Positions 43,745 to 56,476 of a DNA stretch of 64,000 nt are shown here, one piece after another. Position 1 is the first letter of the stretch, and each line of letters opens with the position of its first letter. The notes beneath the pieces are model-generated. The model was not told the origin of the DNA, did not search any database, and worked only from the letters and a program-made list of their open reading frames with translations. Made by a program: the position numbers and the translations under genes. The stretch is taken from positions 1-64,000 of the forward strand of contig WNNJ02002237.1 in NCBI GenBank assembly GCA_012934845.2, in the 5' to 3' direction. This stretch comes from Pomphorhynchus laevis. Lineage: Eukaryota > Acanthocephala > Palaeacanthocephala > Echinorhynchida > Pomphorhynchidae.

Positions 43745-45105
43745 TCTTGGCCAAATATCTACATCAAAAAATTCATCCCGTTCTGGTTAATACAGCATCT
43801 CACCTAACAGGTACAGATGACTTCCTACGGAAATTAAATAATATAAAGCAATAAATCTCTAGTAACTTTATTGTTACCACTCTTGACATTGAATCGTCGT
43901 ATCCATCTATAAGTGAACTTCCAGATATCAAAGGGGTCACACAACAATCGGAAAAATTTGGATATAAAACTAGTAAAATATCTAGGATCAGGGAACTTAT
44001 ATCAATTGTACTACGCTCGAAGCTGTTTAAATTTAAAGACAAACTATACAAGCAAATCCGGGGAACTGCTATGGGAAGTCCTATCGCACCTGCATATGCT
44101 GGTATATATGCAGCGAGCATAGAATAAGTTTTTTACGACACAACAACGTCTACCATCAGCATGATTTAGATATATATGATGTGTTTTTGATATGGGAACA
44201 TGGACGACCAATGTTGATGCATTTATTCAAGCTCTGAATGAATTTAGCGAATTACAGTTTGTTGAGGAAAAACCTTTAAATGGTCGTGTGAGATTCTTGG
44301 ATGTTGAAATGCACATAGACAATAACAATATCTGGCAAACAACCTTGCACCGCAAATTTGATGAGTTAACGATCACTCATTCGTAATGAGCTAATACGTA
44401 TAAAGAACATATGTTCATCAACAAAAAATTTCATAAACAATCAAATATGATGTGTCAGGAATTCAAAAATAGAGGTTACAGTAATCGTCTTGTGAGGATA
44501 CAGCATAAAGAAATTATGAATATGTCACAGCAGGCACTACTACAAAGAAAAGCGAAGTCACATAAAACAACAAATCTTGTTATACTGAAGTTTATTTGCT
44601 GCTATCATATTTCATCCCGCACTAATTAAATTTCAAAAAGATTTAAATATCGTCATCCAAAATCTTCCAAAATAACTTCAGTATAACACACTTGATCCAT
44701 GCATTACATACCGCTCAGGAGAATAACGTAGAGTAGGTAACCAAAGTGGCACATGTGGTGGGACAAGATGTAAATGTTGCAAACAAATGAGCAATAAGTC
44801 GACTTTCGCTAGTGCCATAACCTACTCAACATATAAAGTCAAAGGAATGCTAAATTGCAAAACCAGAGGATCAATATACTTTCATGAATGTACCAACTGT
44901 GAAGCACAATACGTTGGGCAAACCGGATCAACTTTTAATATACGAGCAAATAATAGACGATCTGATATAGTTGCTAAAAGGCTAAACAATGATGGAGTCG
45001 TAAGACATATTATTCAAAATCCAGATCATGTAATGAATACCAAACTAATTGCTCAAATCAGCAAAGATAGGTATGTTCTTAGTGTAAATAAGAACGAATA
45101 AACTA
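43745..45105 (+). pseudogene. Canonical PLE G: RT + C-terminal GIY-YIG
   Basis: Starts in the RT: LAKYLHQKIHPVLVNTASHL, then a stop and frame changes, KFKDKLYKQIRGTAMGSPIA and VRFLDVEMHIDNNN. The YVDD block is damaged near 44170-44190. It is followed by CKTRGSIYFHECTNCEAQYV and VGQTGSTFNIRANNRRS, i.e. GIY-YIG at the C-terminus, the usual PLE order and opposite to Naiad. Numerous stops. The 5' end is truncated at the AT microsatellite. Confidence 0.8.
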
Positions 45106-45922
45106 TCCATCAATAATTGAGAAAGATCTTGCTTGGTTCTTCCGTATCTTAGAAATTTCCAGAATGTTCTATCATAATTACAACTTATGCAGTTTTTGTA
45201 GTGTGCTTGGTTTGAGTGTTTTGGATTTGTAAATTAACGAAGAAGACTCACACTGAAAGCTTTAAAAAAATATTAAGTCATTTTGTTGTTGAATTTTGTT
45301 TCATTTTATTGAATTCAGACTCCGTATGAATTCAAATTCATACGGAGTCTGAATTCAACAAAATGAAGCAAAATTCAACAACAAAATGACTAAATATTTT
45401 TTTAAAGCTTTCAGTGTGAGCCTTCTTCATTAATTTACATTAATTGTCATTTTGTTGTTGAATTTTGCTTCATTTTGTTGAATTCAGACTCCGTATGAAT
45501 TTGAATTCACACGGAGTCTGAATTCAACAAAATGAAGCAAAATTCAACAACAAAATGACTTAATATTTTTTTAAAGCTTTCAGTGTGAGCCTTCTTCATT
45601 AATTTACAAATCCAAAACACTCAAACCAAGCACACTACAAAAACTGCATAAGTTGTAATTATGATAGAACATTCTGGAAATTTCTAAGATACGGAAGAAC
45701 CAAGCAAGATCTTTCTCAATTATTGATGGATAGTTTATTCGTTCTTATTTACACTAAGAACATACCTATCTTTGCTGATTTGTGCAATTAGTTTGGTATT
45801 CATTACATGATCTGAATTTTGAATAATATGTCTTACGACTCCATCATTGTTTAGCCTTTTAGCAGCTATATCAGATCGTCTATTATTTGCTCGTATATTA
45901 AAAGTTGATCCGGTTGGAATTT
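44925..45922. repeat. Nested inverted repeats at the 3' end of PLE G
   Basis: The end of the GIY-YIG region and its 3' UTR (44925-45300) reappear as reverse complement at about 45570-45922. Between them lie two further palindromes (centred near 45337 and 45508) built on 'cagactccgtatgaattcaa' and 'ttgttgaattttg'. The result is a serial fold-back of about 1 kb. Confidence 0.85.
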
Positions 45923-46037
45923 GAATCCGTATGAATTTGAATTCATACGGAGTTTAAACTCGGCTGTAATCCTGACCACAATTTTAAAGATCCAAAACTA
46001 TAACACTTGTAATCAACTGTTTTATCTTTTGTTGTAG

Positions 46038-46069
46038 ATTGAAAAAGCGCCAAAAAGACGCGAAACGTC
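46038..46069 (+). ncRNA. Hammerhead-like motif at a PLE end
   Basis: attgaaaaagcgcc ... gacgcgaaacgtc: a degenerate CUGANGA-like box, a short GCG/CGC stem and GAAAC. Similar strings mark other PLE ends in this window. Likely inactive as the first box is mutated. Confidence 0.35.
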
Positions 46070-46239
46070 TTGAAAAATCTTCCCTGATTTATTTTACACA
46101 ATCTTCCGTGCAAAGACTCGTACATGGTCTTTATATATACTTACAGGGTCTTATAAATTACAGGGACCGTCACATGGACCGTCAGTACATGGATATGTGC
46201 CTTGTTTGGCATTTCTAATGTCCTTATCACCCTCTTCGG

Positions 46240-46430
46240 AGTAGAGTTCAATTACGTGGTTCAAATTTTCTTCAAGGTCTTTCTTTAACTATTCGAAAAA
46301 GCAGGGTACAGAAATTGAGCGCAATACAATTTAATAGAAGAATTGTTGTGCTTTGGAACAACCTTGATGCTGGCACCGTTTGATGCAGTTCACTTAATAT
46401 TTTTAAAAGAAGACTACGAATGAATCAAGC
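46240..46430 (+). pseudogene. 3' fragment of a CR1/Rex-like non-LTR RT
   Basis: Reads LSLTIRKSRVQKLSAIQFNR, RIVVLWNNLDAGTV and LNIFKRRLRMNQ, the classic C-terminal tail (R-VV-LWN-LP ... FK-RL) of CR1/Jockey-type RT proteins. No other domain was found upstream. Confidence 0.6.
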
Positions 46431-46604
46431 AATGTTTCATGTTGTATTTCATTATTAAAAAATTAATTAACTTATTTACAACTTATTGTGAGCGAGCTAT
46501 TTGAGCCAATGCTCGTATGTTGTTGAATGCATAATAATAAATAATAAACATTGCTTTTTTCCGGTTTTATTAATTTAATTCAATTAGATTATATATATGA
46601 TTAG

Positions 46605-46795
46605 TAAACTAGTAAAGTCAGAACACACTAGACGTTTCGATTTATTGCTTTATCAATTGTAATTAACTTGAGCAATTAAAACTTTTTCTTTAAACTTTTT
46701 CTTCAAGAACAAGTTATAATCTTTCAAGTTAATTACAATTGATAAAGCAATAAAGCGAAACGTCTAGTATAGTCTGTACTTTACTTGTTTACTAA
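46605..46795. repeat. 50-bp inverted repeat with hammerhead-like cores
   Basis: 46615-46672 and 46727-46795 are reverse complements (tagacgtttcg ... attaacttga). The right arm contains ttgataaagcaataaagcgaaacg. Loop of about 55 bp. It probably consists of two PLE termini head to head with the bodies lost. Confidence 0.65.
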
Positions 46796-46799
46796 TTGC

Positions 46800-47379
46800 A
46801 TTATTTGTAAAATTGTATTCAAATAATAAAACCTAGTCATCAATGTAACGACAATTTAATTATATATAGGCAGAGCGAAACGCTTCTACCGTTGTTGAAG
46901 TTTGTCATCACACATAGAATGATCGGGCATTCGTAGCGACTTTGAATATTGCGAGAATAAATGGGTTCTATTTCTTGGTCTGATAAAGATATATAGAATG
47001 CTGCCTGGTGTTTATGCCTCTTCACGAGGAAAACATAGTGATTTATTCACGAGTACACCATTGTGTGTCCCAGGGCAGGTGTAACAACAAATTATATATT
47101 ATGTATTTGTACACTTAAAAGTGTACCTGTAAAACAGCATTTCTATTAAAAGGAATTTAGTGCATGATGCATGTTTAAACTTTAATAGTCACTGCCATGC
47201 ACAGAGCTTATGCTAAATTCTCTCTGATGATTCAGATAAACGGTATGCCGTATTGCAGTGCTGAAACATTAAATTCTCTATATATAGAAAAAGGCAGATA
47301 GGTGTAATGACATTCCTGTTTGAATCACATCTCTAATTTATTTATTGATCCTCCAAATATATTGATCCTTGAATATATT
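46800..47379. other. No gene recognised
   Basis: Intronic. A minus frame at 47025-46840 (KRHKHQAAFYISLSDQEIEP) is unassigned. The right part may be the 5' UTR of E2. Confidence 0.35.
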
Positions 47380-48475
47380 CCGGAGGGTGAACTCCCCCGG
47401 TACAAACATTATCCAACCTGGTGATTATCAGACTTCTAATGCCTCTGGAAAGATAGAACATGTTCAATGTCTTTATAAGAGGCTTTGCCGATCGATTTAA
47501 AAAAGGATATTGTTCAATGCGATTAAATATTATGAATCTGAGATTAAAATCTCATTCTGCACTCCTGATCCGGCAATGTCGTACGTCGACTACTTTAAAA
47601 AAGAGCATTCGGAACAAGGTATAATTGCTTCCAAATCAATCCTGGCAACAATAAATATACATAATATGCCCACATTCATTTCAGAAGAAGATATATCAGC
47701 CCTAGAAACTGATTACAAAATCTCTAATGTTCGCTTTGTAAAAGAGATTAAAGGCTTCCCCATTCCCGTAACGTTCTGCAATGCCCCGGTGGATGAAGCT
47801 CCAAAACTGTCGATTTCGACATGCAATCCTTTTATGGGGTATAATTTGAGATTTTCAATAATCGAAACTGATTCACTAACGTACCCTCACTGCAACAATT
47901 GTCATCAGTGGGGGCATTGGTCCACTGGCTGTTCTTTACCCCATAAGTGCGGCGTGTGTGGTACAACTGGTATACATCCTGAGAAGTGCGAAGGTAAGCC
48001 ATTTTGCGCAAACTGCGGTGGTGAGCATCCTGCATGGTCAAAAAAGTGTAAAATCGTTAAGGCGTACCAAAATACACAAAGGAGTGTGACAGCAAAACCG
48101 ACTAGCTTCGTGGAAGCTGTCTCGTCTAACAAGAAAGACGACAGGATGCTGGATACGGAAATTCAGAAACTTATTGAAATGCAGCATCAGGCATCAATGA
48201 TTCAACTTAAAAAATTGGTCAAAAAATTGATGGGTCAATAAGCGGAATCTTTCCGTTCTCCTCCTTCTGGGAAGACCAACAATATTAAGAAACCACCAAA
48301 ATCTAAGAAACGAAACGGGTCAGCGCTGAGCATAGCCGCTCTGAAGCTTGCTCTGAAGAATTCGATCTGGGCTATGGCTAACGAGGGAAATGAAGATATC
48401 GCTCGTGGGCAAGCGACTACATTTGTCGTGAAGGGAGGCGGTAAAGGGGACCTTTTCGCCTCTAGTTGCGACTAG
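47380..48475 (+). pseudogene. E2 ORF1 (gag-like, zinc knuckles)
   Basis: N-terminal similarity to E1 begins at NLVIIRLLMPLER (about 47415), with a stop and frameshift before 47510. From 47510 it is open: ESEIKISFCTPDPAMSYVDY, SKSILATINIHNMP, NPFMGYNLRFSIIETDSLT, then knuckles CNNCHQWGHWSTGC, CGVCGTTG, CANCGGEHPAWSKKC. TAA at 48239 is followed in the same frame by the conserved GNEDIARGQ tail, ending at TAG 48473-48475. The true start is uncertain. Confidence 0.8.
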
Positions 48476-48509
48476 GTGGAGGGCGTCCCACTTCGGTGAC
48501 ACTTACGCA

Positions 48510-50968
48510 ATGGGAAGTAATCAAGGGCCTTTTTCACTGAATATCCTTCAGTGGAATTCGGGAGGTGCTTCCGCCCTTAGCCTTCTATCTGGTAGAGATG
48601 CAGATGTTATAGTCCTTCAGGAGACGCGGTCTATCCGTCTCCCCCAGGATATTACTCGATTTATCCCTAAGCACATCTACACCCACTTTACTCCTTACAT
48701 AATTCCCTAATCACTCCTCTTCATTTCAAGGTCTTTTAACCCTAGTGAAAAGCTCCTTAAGATCATCCCTCCTATTAAACTACTCTTGTCCAGCCCTATC
48801 TTGTTTAGCTATATCACTTTGTAAGAACGGTAAGCGTATAAGCATAGCTAATGTCTATATTCGGCCAGGATAAATTTACAAGAACCGTGACCTCTTGGAT
48901 AGAATATTGGGGAGCGGTTATGACATGTTACTTGTTGACTTCAACGACAGAACTGGTCGTTGGATTGATGCAGCACACCGCAGAGCAAGGATCGACTATC
49001 TTATTCATAAACCACCTTTCCCACCTTTCATTGCTCTACAACAAATTCTCTCCTCGACATATTACTGCTACATAAGATGTGGTTGTTGAAACCCATTTGC
49101 ACTGAACCGTCGCGTCAACAACAGACCACCTCTCATGACCTAATTCGCTGGCGGCTAGAGGACGATACGTTGCTTAGAAGAAGGTTTCACTTTGACCCTA
49201 TTAGAGTAGCCTTCTTTCAGGCAGCTATCCAACTCTTCCCCGGAATTGGAATTGCGAGTTTGACCGAATTTAATTCCTACCTCTCATCGCAAGAAACCGC
49301 GATCCTTTCGACTACCTATAAAGGTCGAACATACAATCATACTCCAACAAAGCTCAAGGTCCTAGCTAAAATGTTACACCTTCCCAATCTCTTTGTTTCC
49401 ACCAGACACATCCTCTCGAATGAATATTGGAGCTCTAGATATATTCTCCAACTGTGCAGGGATAGGGCAAGCATTGCACACCTAAACCCTTATCAGGCTT
49501 CCTTCTGGAAGATATTCAAGAAGGAAAAGATTGTCTGCTGGAAGGATAAAGCCTTGACTTGGATTGGTAGCATAGGCCTTGACAAAGTGTTAGAGGAGTC
49601 ACTTTCCTTACATAATTATGGAGCCACTCAATCTCCCCAACCAATCCCGACTTGGTGTGACTTCAGGAGTAGGGACTTATCTGTTACTGATATCCATAAC
49701 TCCTGGGGACCACTCCCGGGCACCTCCAAATCCCACGCGCCACTCACTACTCGTGTCTGTCAGCTTTTGACATACAGTCAGAGAAAGGAGGTCGCCATCA
49801 CAATGCTATTAGCCTCCCCGTCCGACATAGCGGGCATCAACATCAGCCGTCGAGTTTTTATACCTAAAAAGAGATAAATCACTTGTCCTAAAGTTCTGCA
49901 GGCCATCTCGATTCAAAACACCCTCATATCCATCTACGAGAAAGCGCTTGCGCGTAGAATCCGTGTTCATTTATGTAAGCGTAATTTGATCCCACCGAGT
50001 TTTCATGGGTTTGTCAAAGGGCGCTCGGTCCATTTAGCAATTGGTGAAGTGCATCAGTTTTGTCAGGATAAAAGTCATCAGCTTGCTGTGGCTGTTTTTC
50101 TTGATTTTTCAGCTGCATTTGACCGGATCTCCATTTCCTTCATTATCTCCTCTCTTAGGTCCCTCGGATTGCCTGCGAGAATTGTTAACAGGGTGGAGAT
50201 ATTGTTGTACACCAAGCGGTTCTACTATGAAGACGACCCTGATGCGCGTCAGTTCTACCCTATTACAGGTGTACCTCAAGGATCCCCACTTTCTCCTATC
50301 TTATATCTTGCTGCATCCATTGTACTATTCAAGAATTTTAAACGTGATCAACATCTAGTGGTATATGCTGATGATACCACAGCCTTGTTCTCTGGACGCA
50401 GGTGCAAAGATGTAATCTCTGACATCAGCCGTTTCTTTTTAAGATTAAAAGATCAGTTGCCCCATCCAATTTTATTATAAACTCCTCTAAATCGCGGGTG
50501 GTAGTCTTTCATGGCGTTCCTGCCACCAAAAAGAAACTTAAGAGACTAGCACTCTCTGCACTCTCCTCCATTTTGCAGCATCAACCACTCCCCATCTTCA
50601 CGAGTCGAGTAAAATATCTGGGGTTCACCGTTACGGTGAATTTGTCGGCGAAAGCTGACCTGGATAGACTTAAACGTATCATGAAGAAAGCTAGGTAGGC
50701 TCTGAAACGGGCCCAGCATCTGTCATTGAATGAGATAACCCAAATGCGCTTCTGGGGTACTTGGGCTATCTCGGGATTAGTCTTTTTCTCACGAGGAAAT
50801 CCCCCAGAACAAAGACTAAGGTTTCTCAAGCTCCTCATATCGAGATTACCAACCATAGTCCGCCTTGACTGGACTATTAGGTGTGTGAGAGACCCCGAAT
50901 TGTTCAGTCAGAGGGCGGCGCGCTGGTGCGGCCGAGGGGCTCAGATCCCTCTGAACCTGAGGCCGTGA
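48510..50968 (+). pseudogene. E2 ORF2 (EN + RT)
   Basis: MGSNQGPFSLNILQWNSGG, VLQETRS, NVYIRPG followed by a stop, a damaged catalytic block (LLVDFNDRTGRW, with Val for Gly), then RT: KGRSVHLAIGEVHQF, FLDFSAAFDRIS, GVPQGSPLSPILY, VVYADDTTALF (YADD intact). Breaks lie near 48709, 48870, 49090, 49875, 50470 and 50696. Ends GAQIPLNLRP. Same length as E1 ORF2. Confidence 0.82.
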
Positions 50969-51392
50969 ATATAAGTTGAAGATTTCAAAATACACGTCGT
51001 AAACGGCTTCTATTTAAAGTTGTCTTTTGCATGTTTTTGTTTCTTAAGTTTTTATCGGTTATATAGTTATTAATAAAACCCTTACTTATTTATTTATTTG
51101 CTAGCACAAGCAAAATATATTCAGAATTTTATTGAAAATGTTTAGCTCTTTGGAGCTTTGTCGATTGTAAGTAGTTAAAATCAAGAACTTTTTAAGCTCA
51201 ACCGAAATTGTGTGCATCGTTAGTATTCACGGATTCTTGCTATGTGGTTGTAGAAACAACAACGTCTTGTTTTATTAATTGTTATTTAACCCATCATCAG
51301 GCTTGTCGTAAAAAATCGGGATTCAAAATTTTAAAGAAAAATGTGTAAAAAATTTTTATTTTAGAAAAACTAAAATAAAATTAAGGATTACG

Positions 51393-52605
51393 ATGTTTTA
51401 TTCAATGCTAAAAATGTGCGACATAGGATCAAAAGATTCAGTTTATGCAACGGAAATTGCTAATTATGGTATTAACTTGACTTATTCTAATTCAAAAAAG
51501 GAGCTGGAGGTAATTGATTTGTTATTTAATTTTCAAAAGGATACTGGGGTACTCTCTCTATTCCAAAACTTAACAATCAGGCAATAATTGCGTTTTCCCA
51601 GCCCTTTAAAAGACAAGCTTTTCAATTATTTCCTAAGAGATTTTGTAATAAAGTATAATAGCAGAGTTATTTACAATTATGTTCGCATGTTTGAAGGTAG
51701 TATGAAGATATCCTTTGTCAATTTCGATTTAATGCACGAATATTAAAAATATTTTGTAAAAAATCTTGTCCATTTGGGTAATCTACAGCTAAAACCAATT
51801 TTGGCTACAGTCAATATTTCCAATTTCCCTCCCCAGTTAGAGGAGGATGACCTGATTTCATTAAAATTGCTGTATAAGCTATCCTCGGTTCGTACAGTTA
51901 AGTCAAAGACTGGCCAGAATTTGCCGATAGCGTTCTGTACCGTTGAAACTGGTCACGCAGAAACTCTCGCAAGATTGACCTCAAACCCTTTTTGGGTTAT
52001 AACTTAAGACTCACTTTATTGGAACTAGATAACTTGATCTACCCACCCACACTGTAACGTACGCCACAAGTGGGGACACTGGATGTCAACCTGTTCTACT
52101 AAATTCTGCAAAGTCTGTGGTTCAGACTTCTACGATTATCTTCTAAAAGGGGCGAAGTGCGGGGCTTCCCCCGTCTGCAGGAATTGAAATGGGCCCACCC
52201 CACCTGGTCCAGGAGATGCAGGCACTTCAAAGCCTATCAACGAACCTTCGCGAGCAAAGCACCTAAGAATCCAAGATCTTCTACTGATTCTTATTCCGTT
52301 ACCGCTACTGATATAATGTCTAACAAAGACATCATCCAGTTGATGGATGAAAACAAAAAATTTATTCTGGGTCAAATGGAACGCATGATGTCCACTCGTA
52401 TCCGCCTTACTTGGAACAACAAATATTCGCAAGACGAGGATGCCGGAACTGACGATGACACATTCTAAAAAAACGGGGAGCGTCTGCCCGCACATATCCC
52501 GCTGTAAAAGTTGGCAAATTGATAAAGCAAAGAGGCGCCTCACTCATGGGAAATGAAGATATCGCCCGTGAGCAAGTGCCCACTCTGGGCGGCGTGATTG
52601 GATAA
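51393..52605 (+). pseudogene. E3 ORF1 remnant
   Basis: MFYSMLKMCD ... stop near 51585, KISFVNFDLMHEY with a stop, LKPILATVNISNFPP, then frameshifts, CNVRHKWGHWMSTC and CKVCGSDF, a damaged third knuckle (HPTWSRRC), and the conserved GNEDIAREQVPTLGG before TAA at 52603-52605. Confidence 0.75.
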
Positions 52606-52671
52606 GAGGCAACCCTTTTGCCCATAGCTCCCTCTAGGGATGAGGCGATCCCACCCAGCTAACCTAGCACA

Positions 52672-55097
52672 ATGCAGAGTACTCGTGAGCCTTTTTCACT
52701 GAATATCCTTCAGTAGAATTCGGGTGGAGCTTCTGCCCTTTGACTTCTATCCGGTAGATATGCAGATGTTATAGTCCTTCAGGAGACGCGGTCTATCCGT
52801 CTCCCCAGGACAATACTCGATTCATCCCTAAGCACATATGTACCCACTATACTCCGTAATGCTCCCCAAGGAGCATTAGTTAAATGCTCCTTAAGATCTT
52901 CCCTCCTATTGAACTATTATTGTCCAGCCCTGTCTTGTTTAGTAGTCTCACTCTGTAAGAACTGGAAACGCCTCAGTCTAGCCAATGTCTACATTCGTCC
53001 AGGGGAAATTCATAAGAACCGTGACCTCCTGGATAGGATAATAGACAGTAGTTACGATATTGTACTAGGTGACTTTAACGACAAAATGGTCGTTGGATTA
53101 ATGATGCACTCCGTAGATCCAGAAACGGTTATCTTATTTATAAACCACCGTTCCCTACCTTTCATTGCACTTCAACTAACTCACTCCTCGACTTATTACT
53201 GCTCCATTGATATGTGGTTATTGAAACCCTTCTGTACGGAGCAGTCGCGACAACATCTGTCCACCTCTCATGATCTAATTCGCTGGCGGATAGAAGAGGG
53301 TACGCTGCTTCAAAGGAGATTCCACTTTGATACAAGCAGAGTGGTTTTATTTTAGGCAGCTATCCAACGCTTCCACGAATTGGGAATGAGAGTTTAACCG
53401 AATCTAATTCCTACCGATCCTTCGCAAGCTACCGCGATACTTTCGACTACCTATAAAGGTCGTATTTTCAGTCCTACTCTGACAAAACTCAAGACCTTAG
53501 CATACTTGCAACGTCTTCCCAATCTCTCTGCTTCTGCCAGACAAGTTCTCTCGAAAGAATATTAGAGCACTAGATATAGGTTCCAACTGAGTAAGGATAT
53601 GACTAGCATTGCTTCCCTTAGTCCAGATCAGTCTTTCTTCTAGAATATATTCAAGAAGGAGAAGTTTGTCCGTTGAAGGGATAGGGCATTGGGTTGGATT
53701 GGTAAAATAAGTCTTGATAAAGTTTTGGAGGAGTCACTGTCCCTACATAATTATAGAGTTACCCAATCACCCCAGTCAATCCCGCCTTGGGGTGACTTCA
53801 GGAGTAGAGACTTATCTGTCGCAGATATTCTCGACTCATGGGGGTATCTTCCGGGCACCTCCAAATCCGTCGATCCACACTCTTATCGTGTCTGTCAGCT
53901 GTTGACAATCGAACTAAGAAGAAAAGTGACCGTCACAATGCTTTTAGCCGCCCCATCCGATGTGGTCGGCATCAACATCAGTAGACGTATATTTCTACCT
54001 AAGAAAAATCCTGCCTAATGTCCAAAGACCTGCGGCCCATATTGATTCAAAATTCCATCGTATCGATCTTCGAAAAAGCGCTTGCGCGTAGAATCCGCGA
54101 TCATTTAAGTAGACGAAATTTTATCCCACCTGGTTTCCATGGGTTCGTCAAATGTCTCTCGGTCCATTCAGCTGTAGGTGAAGTGCATGAGTTTTGTCAG
54201 GAGAATAATCATCAACTTGATGTTGTGGTGTTTTCCTTGATTTTTCTGCTGCATTTGACCGCATCTCCATTCCCTTTGTTATCTCTTCTCTCAGGTCACT
54301 CGTACTGCCTGCAAGAATTGTTAATAGGGTGGAGATACTGCTGTACACCAAGCGATTATTTTATGAAGACTACCCTGATGCGCGTCAGTTCTACCCTATT
54401 ACGGTTGTGCCTCAAGGTTCCCCTCTTTTTCCAGTACTATATCTTGCTGCTTCCATTAATCTCTTTAAAATATTTAAACGTTAACAACATTTGTGGTATA
54501 CGCTGATGATACCACATCCCTGTTCTCTGGACGCAAATGCAAAGACGTAGTCTCGGACATCAGCCGGTTTTTTAAGATCAAAGACCAGTTACCCAAGTCC
54601 AATCGTATTTTAAACTTCGCAAAATCGCAGGTAATTGTCTTTCGTGGCGCCCCTGCAACAAGGCAAAAACTTAAGAGATTATCACTCTCTGCACTCTACT
54701 TTATTTTGACTAATCAACCACTCCCTGTCTTAACGAGTCGAATAAAATACCTGTGGTTCACCATTACGGTGAACTGGTCGGCGAAAGCCGACCTGGATAG
54801 ACTTAAATGTATCCTGAAGAGAGCTAAGTTGGCCCTGAAACGGGCCCAGCATCTGTCATTGAAAGGGAAAACTCAGGTGCGCCTCTGGGGCACTTGGGCT
54901 ATCTCGGGATTAGTCTTCTTTTCTAGAGGACGTCCCCCAGAGCAAAGGTTATCCAGGCTCTTCGTCTCTCGTTTACCCAGCATAGTCCGCATCGATTGGA
55001 CTCTTTGGGGGGGGAGTGAAAGACACTGAGTGGCTCAGTCGAAGAGCTGCGTGTTAGGTTGACTGGAGGGCTCAGATCCCACTGGATTTGAGGCCTA
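52672..55097 (+). pseudogene. E3 ORF2 remnant (EN + RT)
   Basis: MQSTREPFSLNILQ then a stop. A deletion near 52845-52870 removes part of EN. NVYIRPGEIHKNRDLLD and VLGDFNDKMVV remain. RT is broken into short frames: LRPILIQNSIVSIFEKALAR, VPQGSP region mutated (VVPQGSPLFPVLY), WYTLMIPH/VYADDTTSLF (YADD readable in one frame), then KAQVRLWGTWAISGLVFFS. Ends near GAQIPLDLRPN, where the E1 stop codon is replaced. Confidence 0.78.
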
Positions 55098-55200
55098 ACT
55101 TTGATGAAGACTACTATGGAAGATACCGTCGTAATTGTCTTTGACTTGTTACTTACTGGTTGACTGTTCTTTTTTCCCTTATTTATCCTGTCGTTTAATT

Positions 55201-56191
55201 TTATTTAAGAAAATCATTGTTGTTGCTTGTCGTGCATTAGTGACATGATATCTGATATTTCATATAGGCTAAATAAATAATTTTAAATATGCTAAATTGT
55301 CAATATTAGGCGGATTTTAATATACGATTTGAAGGCAAGTGTACGACAAAGGTAAAGATCCTTAAAGAATTTCCAACAACTCGGAATTTTTTCTATTCAA
55401 TAATGTAGATGATCTGACGTATCAATCAAACAACGGAGGAAGTTTGGTGAATCTTGTTTAGACGCGGTAAAAATAGAGCATATGTTAAAGTGGATAGTAC
55501 TTCAAATATCACCTTCCTACGCAAACATCACCATTAAGCATCATTTTAAGCATTATGTTTGACAATAACTGTGATACTTCAACAAAAGCGAATAACAAAC
55601 AAAAGAGTAGGTTCGTCAATGTTGATGATATTTCAGTCCAAAAAATTTAAAAGTGCCAAGAAGTGTTAAGATAATCTTAAATTACAAAAGGGTTATGAAT
55701 TAATATGTAGAAATATAATGAAATCTTCAAGAGAAATAAAGATTATAAAAAAGTATAATACAATATTGTATCTAAGAGATCAAATTAAAACAGTAAAACT
55801 ATATCTTTAATCAAGAGTGAATAAGGAATCAATACCGCTTTATACAATCTTGCGATCACTTTACAGAAAAGTTGTAAAGCAGCTAAAAGTAGTATTCAGA
55901 GATAATAAAGAAGACCGAAGAATATCGGAAATAGTTAAATTATCATGTAAATTATCATTAAAGGAAAATGTAATTTTAATTTAAATCTTTAAATCTTTAA
56001 TTTTTTAAATAAAAATATTCATAATATTTATAATAAAAATATTACATTTTTTAAATTAAATAATTATTATTTTAATTAAAAACTTACTTAACAAAAAGAT
56101 TGTGAGATAATATAACATACAAATTTTGAAATTATCTTACAAAATGTTTGTGAGAAATATAACATAGAAGTTTAAACACAATTATTTTTAT
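55201..56191. other. AT-rich intronic stretch, no gene seen
   Basis: About 1 kb of AT-rich DNA between E3 and the 35-bp repeat array. No motif, hairpin or long frame recognised. Confidence 0.45.
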
Positions 56192-56356
56192 CTATACAAC
56201 GATCTAAACGACGATCTTACAACGATTTATACAACAATCTAAACGACGATCTCACAACGATCTATTATACAACGAACTAAACGACGATCTAAACGACGAT
56301 CTTACAACGATCTATACAACGATCTAAACGACGATCTTACAACGATCTATACAACG
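56192..56356. repeat. 35-bp minisatellite (acgatct-based)
   Basis: About 4-5 copies of a 35-bp unit composed of variants of acgatcta and acaacgatc, about 120 bp upstream of the ORF1 start of element D. Confidence 0.85.
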
Positions 56357-56476
56357 TTTTAAATCATATTTTGGTACTTAGAGAGATATCATACATTTAA
56401 AATTATTATGGGATAAAGAATTCTTTTGTTGTAACTATTTACAAGCTACGTATTAAAATTCAGTATAAAGTAGTCA

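Larger units (their letters stand above)
47380..51085 (+). mobile_element. Non-LTR retrotransposon E2
   Basis: Second E copy with the same plan as E1: ORF1 47380-48475, ORF2 48510-50968, T/A-rich 3' UTR to about 51085. It carries more stops than E1. It lies antisense to the host gene, inside its large intron. Confidence 0.85.
51393..55200 (+). mobile_element. Non-LTR retrotransposon E3
   Basis: Third E copy, about 300 bp downstream of E2 in the same orientation. ORF1 about 51393-52605, ORF2 52672-55097, 3' UTR to about 55200. It is more degraded than E1. Confidence 0.83.
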
